From assembly GCF_001908235.1 (NCBI RefSeq), contig NZ_LGHK01000038.1, positions 1 to 46,278 of the forward strand: a stretch of DNA of 46,278 nt. Direction: 5' to 3'. The translations under genes and the position numbers were made by a program. Each line of letters opens with the position of its first letter. Position 1 is the first letter of the stretch. Below are positions 34,525 through 42,015 of this stretch, piece by piece. A model generated the notes under the pieces. It did no database searches and was not told the DNA's origin. It was given only the letters and a program-made list of their open reading frames with translations. The stretch is from Bradyrhizobium sp. NAS96.2 (GTDB taxonomy: Bacteria; Pseudomonadota; Alphaproteobacteria; Rhizobiales; Xanthobacteraceae).

Positions 34525-35925
34525 ATGAGTGCCGAAGCCCCCACGCCTTCGCCGATGCCGCCGCGGCCGCGCGCTCCGGTCGCCAAGAGCAACCGTGCGC
34601 AGATCATCATCTTCACCCTGCTGACACTGCTGCTCAGCGCCGTCACCGTGATCGGCGGCCGGGTCTGGCTGCGCAATTCCGAAACGCTGGTGTTCGCGGT
34701 CGGCGATGCCAACGGCCCGGAGGCGAAGTTCGCCGCCCGCCTTGCGACCGTGCTGAAGAACAATTCGTCGCGGCTGCGGCTGAAAATCGCGCCGAACCCC
34801 GACAACGCCAAGGCGCTGGCGCAGTTCGATCGCCGCGACGCCTCGCTTGCCATCCTGCGCACCGACGCCAAGGTGCCGCCGCGCGCCCGCGCCATCGCGA
34901 TCCTCGAGCATGACGTGGTGCTGGTGCTCAGCCCCGGCGGCAAGAAGATCAAGTCGCTGCCCGAGCTCAAGCGGAAGAAGATCGCCGTCGTCGGCGACGG
35001 CGAGAACAGCGTCAATTTCGTCCGCAGCGCGCTCGAGATTTCCGACAGCCCGGATGCGGCGCAGCGGGTGCAGCAGGCGCCGCCGAACACACCGCTGGAC
35101 AAGCTGTTCGCCTCGGGCTTTGCCGCCGTGGTTGTGATCGAGCATGCCTCGAAGATCATCAAGGACAAGACCTACGAGCAATACGCCAAGCGCTCCGGCG
35201 GCTTCACGTTGAACGCGATCGACGAGGCCAAGGCGCTGGCGCGCAAATATCCGGCGATCTCGGAGGAGACGGTCTCGACCGGCATGCTATCGTCCTCGCC
35301 GGCGATCCCCGATGACGAGGTCGACACCATCGGACTGGAATGGCTCCTGGTGGCGCAATCCTGGATGCCCACGACGACGGCCGCCGAGCTCGCGCGCATC
35401 GTCTATGAGAACAAGTCGGAGCTCGCGCTCGACAACGGCTTCGCCTCGAGGATCGAGCCGGCCGCGACCGACAAGGACGCCTTCATCGTCGCCCATCAGG
35501 GCGCTGCCGAATACATCAACGACGACACCAAGTCGTTCATGGATCGCTACAGCGACGTGATGTATCTCGGCGCCGCCGCGCTCAGCATCATCGGCTCGAT
35601 CTTCGCCGCGATCTACACCAAGATCACCCGCGTCGCGCCCGCGCGGGCCAGCGAGCTGGCGGGCCGGATCCTCGACATCGGCGAGCGCGTCGAGCACACC
35701 ACCTGCACCGAAGACCTCGACGAACTGCAAGACGAGCTCGAGGCGATCCTGCGCGGCGCGGTGATCGGCCTGCGCGACGGCACGGTCTCCGGCGACGGCC
35801 TCGATACCTTCAAGCTCGGCTACGAGCTGGTCCGCGACGAGATCGCCCTGCGCCGCGATCATCTCAAGCGCCATCCGGCAGCACCGGATGACAACCTCGT
35901 GGTGGTGAAGACCGCGAACGGGTGA
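34525..35925 (+). CDS. TAXI-family TRAP solute-binding protein, membrane-anchored, with cytoplasmic tail
   Basis: 466 residues. A Pro-rich cytoplasmic start precedes a membrane segment IIIFTLLTLLLSAVTVIGG (about 27-46). A TAXI-type binding domain follows (VFAVGDANGPEAKFAARLAT; LAILRTDAKVPPRA; VVGDGENSVNFVRSALE; LLVAQSWMPTTTAAELARIV). A second membrane segment YLGAAALSIIGSIFAAIYT (about 349-367) leads to about 100 C-terminal residues with helical heptads. TAXI binding proteins are usually about 320 residues and free or singly anchored. No TRAP membrane subunits are nearby, so a signalling or structural role is possible. Confidence 0.8.
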   Translation: MSAEAPTPSPMPPRPRAPVAKSNRAQIIIFTLLTLLLSAVTVIGGRVWLRNSETLVFAVGDANGPEAKFAARLATVLKNNSSRLRLKIAPNPDNAKALAQFDRRDASLAILRTDAKVPPRARAIAILEHDVVLVLSPGGKKIKSLPELKRKKIAVVGDGENSVNFVRSALEISDSPDAAQRVQQAPPNTPLDKLFASGFAAVVVIEHASKIIKDKTYEQYAKRSGGFTLNAIDEAKALARKYPAISEETVSTGMLSSSPAIPDDEVDTIGLEWLLVAQSWMPTTTAAELARIVYENKSELALDNGFASRIEPAATDKDAFIVAHQGAAEYINDDTKSFMDRYSDVMYLGAAALSIIGSIFAAIYTKITRVAPARASELAGRILDIGERVEHTTCTEDLDELQDELEAILRGAVIGLRDGTVSGDGLDTFKLGYELVRDEIALRRDHLKRHPAAPDDNLVVVKTANG

Positions 35926-35969
35926 AGACCAATTTGGTCTTGCGAGTTGGTCGCGCCACATTGATTGCT

Positions 35970-35995
35970 GTCGTCCTGGCGAAAGCCAGGACGAC
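35970..35995. repeat. 11-bp hairpin with GAAA loop, dispersed repeat type
   Basis: GTCGTCCTGGC and GCCAGGACGAC form a perfect stem closed by GAAA. It begins 45 bases after the TAXI gene stop. Without a T-run it is not a standard terminator, though it may protect or end the transcript. Confidence 0.6.
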
Positions 35996-36035
35996 GATGA
36001 GGATGGGTTCTCGATTCAAGACGCCAAACACGCGG

Positions 36036-36140
36036 TGTCATCACCCGCGCATGCGGGTGATCCAGTATTCCAGAGGCGGCTGTGCTTGAGCCGAGGGGCC
36101 GCGGCGTACTGGATCGCCCGGTCGAGCCGGGCGATGACGG
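36036..36140. repeat. Dispersed palindromic repeat F and gene-free flank
   Basis: Left part GTGTCATCACCCGCGCATGCGGGTGATCCAGTA and right part GTACTGGATCGCCCGG...CCGGGCGATGACGG pair in nested fashion. The stretch from 36141 to 36453 shows no gene or site that I recognise. Confidence 0.6.
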
Positions 36141-36453
36141 CTGAGGATGGGGACGCAGTGGCGGGGCAGCAGTTCGCCGCGCCTCCTGACGCCGACGGAA
36201 CAACGAGCCCGAACCCTGATCACGCTGCCCCGTGTAGCCGGTCGATTTGAGCCAAGCCGTCCAGGACGCTTCGCGATGATCCCCGTGATGGGCGCGTTTC
36301 TGCGCGACCTATGGTCACCGCGTATGCCCCAAAATAATAGGAACGGATCGGTGCCAGCCTGATTTGGCCTTCATATCCCCAATCCGTGGAACGGCTTCGG
36401 AGCGTTACCTGCCCACTGCGGACCTGCCCGACCGATCGGGCGAAAGGTTGCGC

Positions 36454-37140
36454 ATGATGGACAGCCCCCTTCGCAACGAACTCCTGGCGCTTCTTCCTCC
36501 TCGTGACTTGCAGTCACTGACGGCGAAGTCGAACGTCGTGGAATTCACTCAAGGCGACGTGGTCCAAAAGGAGCACGAGGAAGTCACGGATATCTACTTC
36601 CCGCTATCGGGCATGCTCTCGCTGCTCGTCGTTCTGAGAGATGGCCGAATGGCTGAGACTTCGGTCGTTGGCCGGGAAGGCTTGATCGGTGCCCGCGCGG
36701 GCCTTGGCTCACAGGCATCGCTGGTCCGCATTGTCGCTCAATTGCCGGTGCGCGCCTTGAAGATTTCGATGGAGGACTTCCGGGCGATCCTGGCAAGCAG
36801 CACCGCAATGGCGGAAATATGCCTCAAGAATGCTGACATATTGCTGGACCAAGCCCGGATCACGGCCGCCTGCAACTCGCTCCACCTTGTCGAGGAGCGC
36901 TTCTGCCGCTGGCTGCTTCACGCAGCGGATCGGGCTGAAAGCGACCAATTCGACCTCAAACAGGAATTGCTCGCCCAGATGCTGGGCGTGCGCCGCACCA
37001 CCATCACGGATACCGCCAAGGATATTCAAAAGCGGGGAGCGATCACCTATTCGCGCGGGAAACTGCAGATCCTGAATCGCCGCCTTCTGCTGGCCAATTC
37101 GTGCGAGTGCTACGAGTTGCTGAAGCGAACCGGTTCCTAA
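36454..37140 (+). CDS. Crp/Fnr-family transcriptional regulator
   Basis: 228 residues from the ATG at 36454 (AAAGG upstream). The N-terminal cyclic-nucleotide-like barrel has VEFTQGDVVQKEHEEVTDIYF and LVVLRDGRMAETSVVGREG; the C-terminal helix-turn-helix has QELLAQMLGVRRTTITDTAK. There is no Cys cluster for an iron-sulfur centre, and the canonical cAMP-binding Arg-Ser pair is not evident, so the ligand is unknown. It stands at the edge of a block of small stress-type genes. Confidence 0.88.
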   Translation: MMDSPLRNELLALLPPRDLQSLTAKSNVVEFTQGDVVQKEHEEVTDIYFPLSGMLSLLVVLRDGRMAETSVVGREGLIGARAGLGSQASLVRIVAQLPVRALKISMEDFRAILASSTAMAEICLKNADILLDQARITAACNSLHLVEERFCRWLLHAADRAESDQFDLKQELLAQMLGVRRTTITDTAKDIQKRGAITYSRGKLQILNRRLLLANSCECYELLKRTGS

Positions 37141-37249
37141 TTCTTTATCCCTCCCGGCGCAGAATTAAGTCGACAACCCGACATAAGGGGAGTCTACTGA
37201 CCCGATCACTGCTCAGCCCTCGGCAACCATCAGTGATGAGAACGCCAGT

Positions 37250-37279
37250 TGCGCTCCCGCCCAACTCAGGGGAGCTGCG
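37250..37279 (+). promoter_or_regulatory. Leader hairpin containing the Shine-Dalgarno sequence, copy 1
   Basis: GCTCCC (37253-37258) pairs with GGGAGC (37270-37275), and GC below pairs again after a one-base bulge. The GGGAG is the ribosome site of the ATG at 37282, so the stem would hide it. The same structure precedes the paralogue at 38207. Confidence 0.55.
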
Positions 37280-37281
37280 CC

Positions 37282-37482
37282 ATGCAAAAGCGGCGTCGTT
37301 TCGAGCAAACGCAAACGCTTCGAGATCGCCTCGCCTCCTATGCACAGCAAGCGCGCGAGCTTGCTGCCGCCCTCCCGCCCTGCCCCAAGAAAGAGGATCT
37401 GCTCTGCAAGGCGCGGCAGGCCGACACGGCGTCGCATCTGAACGAATGGGTCAGCTCGCCTGGACTGCAGCCGCCGAGATAG
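37282..37482 (+). CDS. Short basic helical protein, paralogue 1
   Basis: 66 residues: basic start MQKRRRFEQ, then LRDRLASYAQQARELAAALP, then KKEDLLCKARQADTASHLNEW. Two further members lie at 38207 and 41265 and share the scheme basic N-terminus, L-x-(E/D)-R-L, A-R-x-L-P, (D/E)-x-L-x-(K)-KARQ-x-(E/D)-T. No function is known to me. It follows the Crp/Fnr gene by 141 bases. Confidence 0.7.
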   Translation: MQKRRRFEQTQTLRDRLASYAQQARELAAALPPCPKKEDLLCKARQADTASHLNEWVSSPGLQPPR

Positions 37483-37713
37483 TCATGAACGAGAGAAAAT
37501 CCTCGGCCTTCACGGTTTCGGGCGCCGGGCTTTTCCTCAACGTAGGTCATCGTTCTCGATCTTACAGACGAGGAAACCGCACTCGACGTCGGCTGCCCGA
37601 TTGCGGCCCTCGCTGGACGGACGCTCACCGTCCGGAATGATGAGGGCCTCTCGCAACCTTCGAGGGCGCGAGAAAAAATTAGGAACCTGTTTTGGTTCAA
37701 ATGTTTTCTCGCT

Positions 37714-37947
37714 ATGCCACGATTTTATTTCGACTTCCACGACGATGGCGGGATCTCGGTTGATGAGACCGGCGCGGAATTCCCGAGCCGGGAAGCCGCG
37801 CAGCGAGAGGCGCTGGAAACGCTTGGGCTCGTTGCCCGTGATCTTGGCTATCGACAAGCGCAAGGCCGTGTCGCAATCCATGTCCGGGACGGCGGCGCTC
37901 CGCCGTTTCTCGAAGTTGTCGTCACGTTTGAAGCCAGGTCTCTTTGA
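37714..37947 (+). CDS. DUF6894-type small protein, copy 1
   Basis: 77 residues starting MPRFYFDFHDDGG, with DETGAEFPSREAAQREALET and a C-terminal strand PPFLEVVVTFEARSL. The pattern (Y/F)-F-D-x-x-D then D-x-x-G-x-E-F is that of DUF6894-like proteins, abundant in Bradyrhizobium. A weak EcfG-like element (GGAAC, 15 bases, TGTT) stands just before it. A relative is at 38961. The 230 bases upstream hold no clear gene. Confidence 0.75.
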   Translation: MPRFYFDFHDDGGISVDETGAEFPSREAAQREALETLGLVARDLGYRQAQGRVAIHVRDGGAPPFLEVVVTFEARSL

Positions 37948-38171
37948 AGCCAAGCCTCTTGGCAAATAAGGATATCTGGTTCGCAGCCAGCTTTCCGCGA
38001 GGGACTCGCTTGCGACGTCAGGGCCGGAGGAAAGATAGAGGCAATTCGATAGAGGCAGCAGAGGCTCGCGAGTCCGGTTTCCGACTTATAGCAACCTTCC
38101 CTCAGCCAAGTCGTTTGCCCACATCACCGGCCAAGGCTTGGCCTGTAGGCGTCGGTGGCTGAGAGACCAAC

Positions 38172-38204
38172 CGCGCTCCCGCCTGCAAAAACAAGGGAGC
38201 AGCG
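38172..38204 (+). promoter_or_regulatory. Leader hairpin containing the Shine-Dalgarno sequence, copy 2
   Basis: GCTCCC (38175-38180) pairs with GGGAGC (38195-38200); after a one-base bulge CGC (38172-38174) pairs with GCG (38202-38204). GGGAG is the ribosome site of the ATG at 38207. Stem and bulge match copy 1, while the loop differs in length and sequence. Confidence 0.6.
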
Positions 38205-38206
38205 TT

Positions 38207-38395
38207 ATGACTAAACGTCGGCGTCGCGTGCGCCAAACCGAACCGTTGGAAGAACGTCTCGCCCAGGAGGCAAACGATCTGCGCGAGGCGGCGAAGGCCC
38301 TTCCTCTCGGCCCCAGGCGCGATGCGCTGCTTCGCAAGGCGCGCCAGGACGAGACGGCCGCAGAGATGACCGAGTGGCTGACTTCGCCGACCTAA
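38207..38395 (+). CDS. Short basic helical protein, paralogue 2
   Basis: 62 residues: MTKRRRRVRQTEPLEERLAQ, then EANDLREAAKALPLGPRRDA, then LLRKARQDETAAEMTEWL. It is clearly related to 37282 and 41265. It is predicted to be almost wholly helical with a basic tip, which might suit nucleic acid or membrane-surface binding; this is inference from composition only. Confidence 0.72.
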   Translation: MTKRRRRVRQTEPLEERLAQEANDLREAAKALPLGPRRDALLRKARQDETAAEMTEWLTSPT

Positions 38396-38466
38396 GGCCA
38401 CCGATCTGGGAAAGCTTTGGATCAGCAGAACGCGTACCGACCGATTGAAGATGGGCGAGCCCGAAA

Positions 38467-38655
38467 ATGCCAGTCGACGAGATCGAATATCAGGGCCATC
38501 GACTAACCATCGTCGAGCAACGCGGCGGCGGCTATCTGGTCGAAATCACACCCCTTGCCGGCGGGCCAACGATCCGAACGCAGACCTTCCAAAGCACCCA
38601 GGAGGCGATCGCCAGGGCCAAGGCGACCCTTGCGAAGCATCCCGGCACGCGATGA
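38467..38655 (+). CDS. Small hypothetical protein
   Basis: 62 residues, MPVDEIEYQGHRLTIVEQRG, GGYLVEITPLAGGP, FQSTQEAIARAKATLAKHPG. Alternating strands followed by one helix suggest a small alpha/beta fold. No family is recognised. The upstream ribosome site (GGGCGAG) is weak. It lies among other small stress-type genes. Confidence 0.55.
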   Translation: MPVDEIEYQGHRLTIVEQRGGGYLVEITPLAGGPTIRTQTFQSTQEAIARAKATLAKHPGTR

Positions 38656-38781
38656 ACTGCGTTGGCGCATCTGATACAGATCGAAAACTTGCACCCAACG
38701 AACAGAACGCTGTTGACGCGTACCGAGACCCGTCAGCTATTCCGGTTGGACCACCGGCGAACAGAAATTAGGAGGCCCCGT

Positions 38782-38976
38782 TTGGAACCAAGCGGAACAC
38801 CGGGAGTCGATTCGAAGCTCCCGACTTCAGCCCCCAAGCCCATCGGGAGTAGTGATCCCTGGCGCTGTGAAACCTCCGGCGCTGGGGGTCGCTGGTTGAC
38901 CGGCCAGGACCCGGAATCCGGAACACCTATAAGCGATTTGCGCCCCGAACAGAGACAGCCTTATTGCCTTGGATGA
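38782..38976 (+). CDS. Possible small protein, weak support
   Basis: AGGAGG stands six bases before a TTG at 38782 that opens a 64-codon frame, MEPSGTPGVDSKLPTSAPKP, then PWRCETSGAGGRWLTGQDPE. The composition is low in structure and codon bias is weak. It is included because of the strong ribosome site; it may not be a gene. The rest of 38656-38960 shows nothing else. Confidence 0.25.
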   Translation: MEPSGTPGVDSKLPTSAPKPIGSSDPWRCETSGAGGRWLTGQDPESGTPISDLRPEQRQPYCLG

Positions 38977-39197
38977 CGGGTTTCGAAAATGAAGGCAGCT
39001 TTGAACACGGCGCCGTCTTCCGTCCGCACCTCGATTGCAACGTCGTGCCGGTCGTCCAGCGCTGCAAAGTCCCTCGCCAGTTCGCCGAGGGTGCGGGCGG
39101 CTTCCATCTCGGCGGACCTTTGATCCGGGAATTCCAGGCCCTCTTCATCCGGATAGAGCCCGGTGCCATCTCTGATATCGAAGAAATAGCGCAGCAT
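38961..39197 (-). CDS. DUF6894-type small protein, copy 2
   Basis: 78 residues, MLRYFFDIRDGTGLYPDEEG, then FPDQRSAEMEAARTLGELAR and VFKAAFIFETRHPRQ. It follows the same plan as the protein at 37714. The upstream region holds GGAAC, 17 bases, AGTT on the minus strand, one base off the EcfG consensus. Confidence 0.78.
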   Translation of the reverse strand: MLRYFFDIRDGTGLYPDEEGLEFPDQRSAEMEAARTLGELARDFAALDDRHDVAIEVRTEDGAVFKAAFIFETRHPRQ

Positions 39198-39365
39198 CCG
39201 ATCGCCTCCGTCATGGTCGGCGGCCACGGTCAACAACTGGAAGCCCAGGGAAATCGTTCCCAGCTGGGTGGCAACCGCCTCTCGCTCATGGGAACTGCGG
39301 CGCGCCCGATCCCGCTTGCGCCCGTGGAGCACTGCGCGTTGCGCCTCCCCCGAAGGACGCGCCGG

Positions 39366-40133
39366 TCATCCCGCTACAACGTCTGACCGCGTCCCGACAG
39401 CGTCGAGCTGCCGCCCCTCATGATCCATATGCAGATAGTTCGGATTGAACAGGCCTGCGCGCATCAGCCGGTCGAGATTGGGGACGGACAGGGTCTTGCC
39501 CTTGAGCACGATCAGCCCCTCGGCGCGCAACTCCTGCAGGGTCCGGTTGACGTGGACCTTGGAAAGCCCGGTGGCGTCGGCGAGATCGCCCTGGGTCAGG
39601 GGGAAGTCGCAGCTGTCGCCCTGGGTCAGGCCGGCGAGGCGCAGCCGAAGCCAGATCTCGCAAAGCAGATGGGCGATCCGCTCCAGCGCGGTGCGCTGGC
39701 CGAGGCTCATGGTCCATTCGCGCTGGATCGCCGCATTGACCAGGGTTTCCCACCAGAACGCAGTGACGATGCGCGGATGCCCGGCTGCGACCTTGTCGAA
39801 GAACTCGCGCGAGAGATCGGCGATCGACACCGCGGTGATGGTGCCGATCGAATGATCCATCTCGCGCAGGATGAAGACATTCACGTCGCAGATGTCGCCG
39901 GGCAGGAAGAACGACACCACCTGACGCCGGCCGTCCTCGAGCTGCTTGTAGCGATAGGCCCAGCCGGACAGGATCAGATGCACATCCTTCGGCTTCTCGC
40001 CTTCACGGACGATATCGACGCGCGGCGCAAAATGGCGGACGCGCTCGGTCGACGCGCGATTGAGAATGATGTGGTCTACCGGCGAAAGCCGTACAAACTG
40101 CTCCAATTTCCGGACTAGCGACGCCAACGACAT
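39366..40133 (-). CDS. Crp/Fnr-family transcriptional regulator
   Basis: 255 residues from an ATG preceded by GGGGAGA. The cupin-like sensor domain has VDIVREGEKPKDVHLILSGW and FFLPGDICDVNVFIL; the HTH has LTQGDLADATGLSKVHVNRT followed by LQELRAEGLIVLKG. This is the common Bradyrhizobium Crp/Fnr subgroup with HTH_Crp_2. It lacks an N-terminal Cys cluster, so oxygen sensing by iron-sulfur is unlikely. A direct-repeat region upstream (40182-40221) may be its own control site. Confidence 0.9.
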   Translation of the reverse strand: MSLASLVRKLEQFVRLSPVDHIILNRASTERVRHFAPRVDIVREGEKPKDVHLILSGWAYRYKQLEDGRRQVVSFFLPGDICDVNVFILREMDHSIGTITAVSIADLSREFFDKVAAGHPRIVTAFWWETLVNAAIQREWTMSLGQRTALERIAHLLCEIWLRLRLAGLTQGDSCDFPLTQGDLADATGLSKVHVNRTLQELRAEGLIVLKGKTLSVPNLDRLMRAGLFNPNYLHMDHEGRQLDAVGTRSDVVAG

Positions 40134-40181
40134 TGATCTCCCCGCATGTTTAATCGGGTAACTGCCGGGCCGTTTTCAATA

Positions 40182-40221
40182 ACGTATGTTACATTGCACA
40201 GCTATTGACGTATGTGCACAA
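40182..40221. promoter_or_regulatory. Direct repeats and TTG-N11-CAA site before the Crp/Fnr gene
   Basis: ACGTATGT occurs at 40182-40189 and again at 40208-40215. The second copy lies inside TTGACGTATGTGCACAA (40205-40221), an imperfect dyad with TTG and CAA ends like Crp/Fnr boxes. The region is AT-richer than its flanks. Confidence 0.4.
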
Positions 40222-40330
40222 GTGTACAGACGCCAGAGGACGCGACGGTTATTGTCCTCATGCGCCGTACAGCTCAGTCATCAGCACCCCGTCGCTCTTG
40301 AGGCGCAGGCCTTCCGGGATTTGCCGCCGC

Positions 40331-40693
40331 TCAGACGAGCGGCACGCCATAGTAATCATTCACTGCACGTGTGGTGCCGATGTCGGCCCAATTCCAGTCC
40401 CGCTCGCTGCCGTATTTCGGCGCGCCGCGCAGCTGGCTCTCGGTCACGCCGGTGACATAACCACCGAGCCTCGTGTCGTATTTGAGCGATTGCCAGGGCA
40501 GCGGATAATGGTCGTTGCCGAGGCCGAGAATGCCGCCGAAGCCGAGCACGGCATAGGACACACGGCCGCTCTTCTTGTCGATCATCACGCGCTCGATCGA
40601 GCCGATCTTGCGCTCGTCCGAGCCATAGACCGCGGTGCCTTCGACCTTGTCGCTGCCGATCAGGTTTCCGAGCTCCCTCTCGTCCATCGCCAT
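40331..40693 (-). CDS. PRC-barrel domain protein
   Basis: 120 residues from the ATG at 40693 (GGAGA upstream); ATG at 40705 is possible but too close to the predicted transcript start. The PRC-barrel is VEGTAVYGSDERKIGSIERV, MIDKKSGRVSYAVLGFGG and HYPLPWQSLKYD. Such small barrels are typical stress-induced proteins in Rhizobiales. A perfect EcfG-type promoter lies just upstream, so it probably belongs to the general stress regulon. Confidence 0.85.
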   Translation of the reverse strand: MAMDERELGNLIGSDKVEGTAVYGSDERKIGSIERVMIDKKSGRVSYAVLGFGGILGLGNDHYPLPWQSLKYDTRLGGYVTGVTESQLRGAPKYGSERDWNWADIGTTRAVNDYYGVPLV

Positions 40694-40722
40694 ATCATTC
40701 TCCATTGATCTCCCGAGGGGCC

Positions 40723-40747
40723 AACGATGGAGCAGGGTCTTCGTTCC
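40723..40747 (-). promoter_or_regulatory. EcfG (general stress sigma factor) promoter
   Basis: On the minus strand, GGAAC (40743-40747), 16 bases, CGTT (40723-40726) matches the known EcfG consensus GGAAC-N16/17-CGTT without mismatch. The start codon of the PRC-barrel gene follows about 30 bases downstream of the -10. Confidence 0.75.
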
Positions 40748-40785
40748 TGTCACGTTGCCGCAGTTGCTGCACAGCAAAACACGGT

Positions 40786-40992
40786 TCAGCCGGTCGGGGG
40801 ATCTCCGCGATCGTCAGCCGTCATGCCGGATCCCGGGGTTTTGTCGGCGTCGTTCAACTTCGGATCCCGCGTCGCTTCGGGCTTTGCCGGTTTTCGCTGA
40901 TCCGTCTTGTGGGCGGTCTGCGCGCGCGCCTTGTCGGCCGGCTGCTCCTGGCCCTTGTCGTCTTTCACGATGCCGTGGTTCGAATGTGCCAT
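40786..40992 (-). CDS. Small hydrophilic, probably disordered protein
   Basis: 68 residues, MAHSNHGIVKDDKGQEQPAD through KLNDADKTPGSGMTADDRGD. It is rich in Lys, Asp, Gln and Pro with no hydrophobic core. AAGGGAAACG lies upstream. The composition recalls small stress-related hydrophilic proteins of Bradyrhizobium. No domain is recognised. Confidence 0.6.
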   Translation of the reverse strand: MAHSNHGIVKDDKGQEQPADKARAQTAHKTDQRKPAKPEATRDPKLNDADKTPGSGMTADDRGDPPTG

Positions 40993-41057
40993 TGCTCGTT
41001 TCCCTTGGTTGGTTTCCCTCGGTTCGATTCCTTTGGCTCAATTGCCTTGAAGCTATG

Positions 41058-41089
41058 CGGGCCCCGGCGATGCAATTCGCCGAGGCCCG
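41058..41089. other. Strong 13-bp hairpin upstream of the small hydrophilic gene
   Basis: CGGGCCCCGGCGA pairs with TCGCCGAGGCCCG with one mismatch and loop TGCAAT. It has no T-run on either strand. The role is unclear: a transcript boundary or a protein-binding site. Confidence 0.45.
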
Positions 41090-41264
41090 TCACCGGAGTG
41101 GTCCACTGCCTTCGGGGAGCAAGCAGCGAACGTGTGAGCGTTACGCATGGCGCCGAAGATCGTTCCTGCGGTGCTGACGGCGATTTCGTTTAAGCCGATG
41201 TCATGGGTTAACGACGCCCTCCGGGGAACATGCCTAGTATCCCTGGTTCCAGCGAGGAGGCGGC

Positions 41265-41456
41265 ATGAACAAGAAGAAACGCAACAGGTCACGACCGCCC
41301 GGATCATTCGAGGAACGCCTGCAAAAATTCGCCGAGGATTCGCGCATTGCAGCACGCAAGCTGCCGCCGGGACGGGAGCGCGAAACGTTGATGAAGAAAG
41401 CGAGGCAGACCGAGACCGTGATGGAAGTCAGCGAGTCGCTGACACTCCGCAAATAG
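41265..41456 (+). CDS. Short basic helical protein, paralogue 3
   Basis: 63 residues: MNKKKRNRSRPPGSFEERLQ, then KFAEDSRIAARKLPPGRERE, then TLMKKARQTETVMEVSESL. It has the same plan as 37282 and 38207. GAGGAGG precedes the ATG. Its leader lacks the SD-hiding hairpin of the other two but has GGAAC, 15 bases, GGTT upstream. Confidence 0.72.
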   Translation: MNKKKRNRSRPPGSFEERLQKFAEDSRIAARKLPPGRERETLMKKARQTETVMEVSESLTLRK

Positions 41457-41494
41457 CCGCAAAGGCCGGAGCAAGCTGCGATGGGAGAGCCGCG

Positions 41495-41710
41495 ATGATC
41501 GAGGAACGATTTGACTCACGGACGCTCGCCGCCATGAATTTTGCACTCGACCACGTCTGCGCCAGCGCGCTTCACGGCGAGGAACATGACACCCGCAGGC
41601 GCGTTGCCAGATACATCATCAAATGCGCCAAGAGCGGCAGGACGACGCTCTCCGAGCTGACCGAAGCCGGGCAGCAGGCGCTGGCCAAGGTCACCGCCAC
41701 GGCGGGATAA
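41495..41710 (+). CDS. Small hypothetical protein
   Basis: 71 residues from the ATG at 41495 after GGGAGAG: MIEERFDSRTLAAMNFALDH, then HDTRRRVARYIIKCAKSGRT. It is mostly helical and amphipathic. It lies 38 bases after the third short basic protein, so the two may be cotranscribed. No family name is certain. Confidence 0.65.
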   Translation: MIEERFDSRTLAAMNFALDHVCASALHGEEHDTRRRVARYIIKCAKSGRTTLSELTEAGQQALAKVTATAG

Positions 41711-41775
41711 TCAGCACAACCTGCCTTGCCTGCAGCGTGCCCTGCTGCTCTGGCCTTCAGCAAAGGCAGATACCC

Positions 41776-41994
41776 ATGCGCATTGCAATCAGCATCGGCC
41801 TGCTGGTCTTCCTGGCCGCCGTTGGCGTCTACGCCTATGAAGGGCTCACCGTAGACGCTCCGGTGCCGACCTACGGCATCGTCATGTTCACGATCGGAAT
41901 TGCGGTTCTTGGCACGGTCTGCGTCGGCCTGATGGGCCTCTTGTTCTATTCCAGCCGCCGCGGCTACGACGAGCCGCCGCACGTGAAGCGGTAG
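41776..41994 (+). CDS. Small two-segment membrane protein
   Basis: 72 residues with two hydrophobic segments, ISIGLLVFLAAVGVYAY and GIVMFTIGIAVLGTVCVGLM, and a charged C-terminus SSRRGYDEPPHVKR. No family is recognised. It may be in one transcript with the two preceding small genes. Confidence 0.6.
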   Translation: MRIAISIGLLVFLAAVGVYAYEGLTVDAPVPTYGIVMFTIGIAVLGTVCVGLMGLLFYSSRRGYDEPPHVKR

Positions 41995-42015
41995 CGCGGG
42001 ACGAATAGTTGTTGC

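Noticed and set aside
37483..37713. Plus-strand stretch reading VIVLDLTDEETALDVG
   Set aside because: It recalls the start of a common small Bradyrhizobium protein, but similarity ends after a few residues and no ribosome site exists; at most a decayed fragment.
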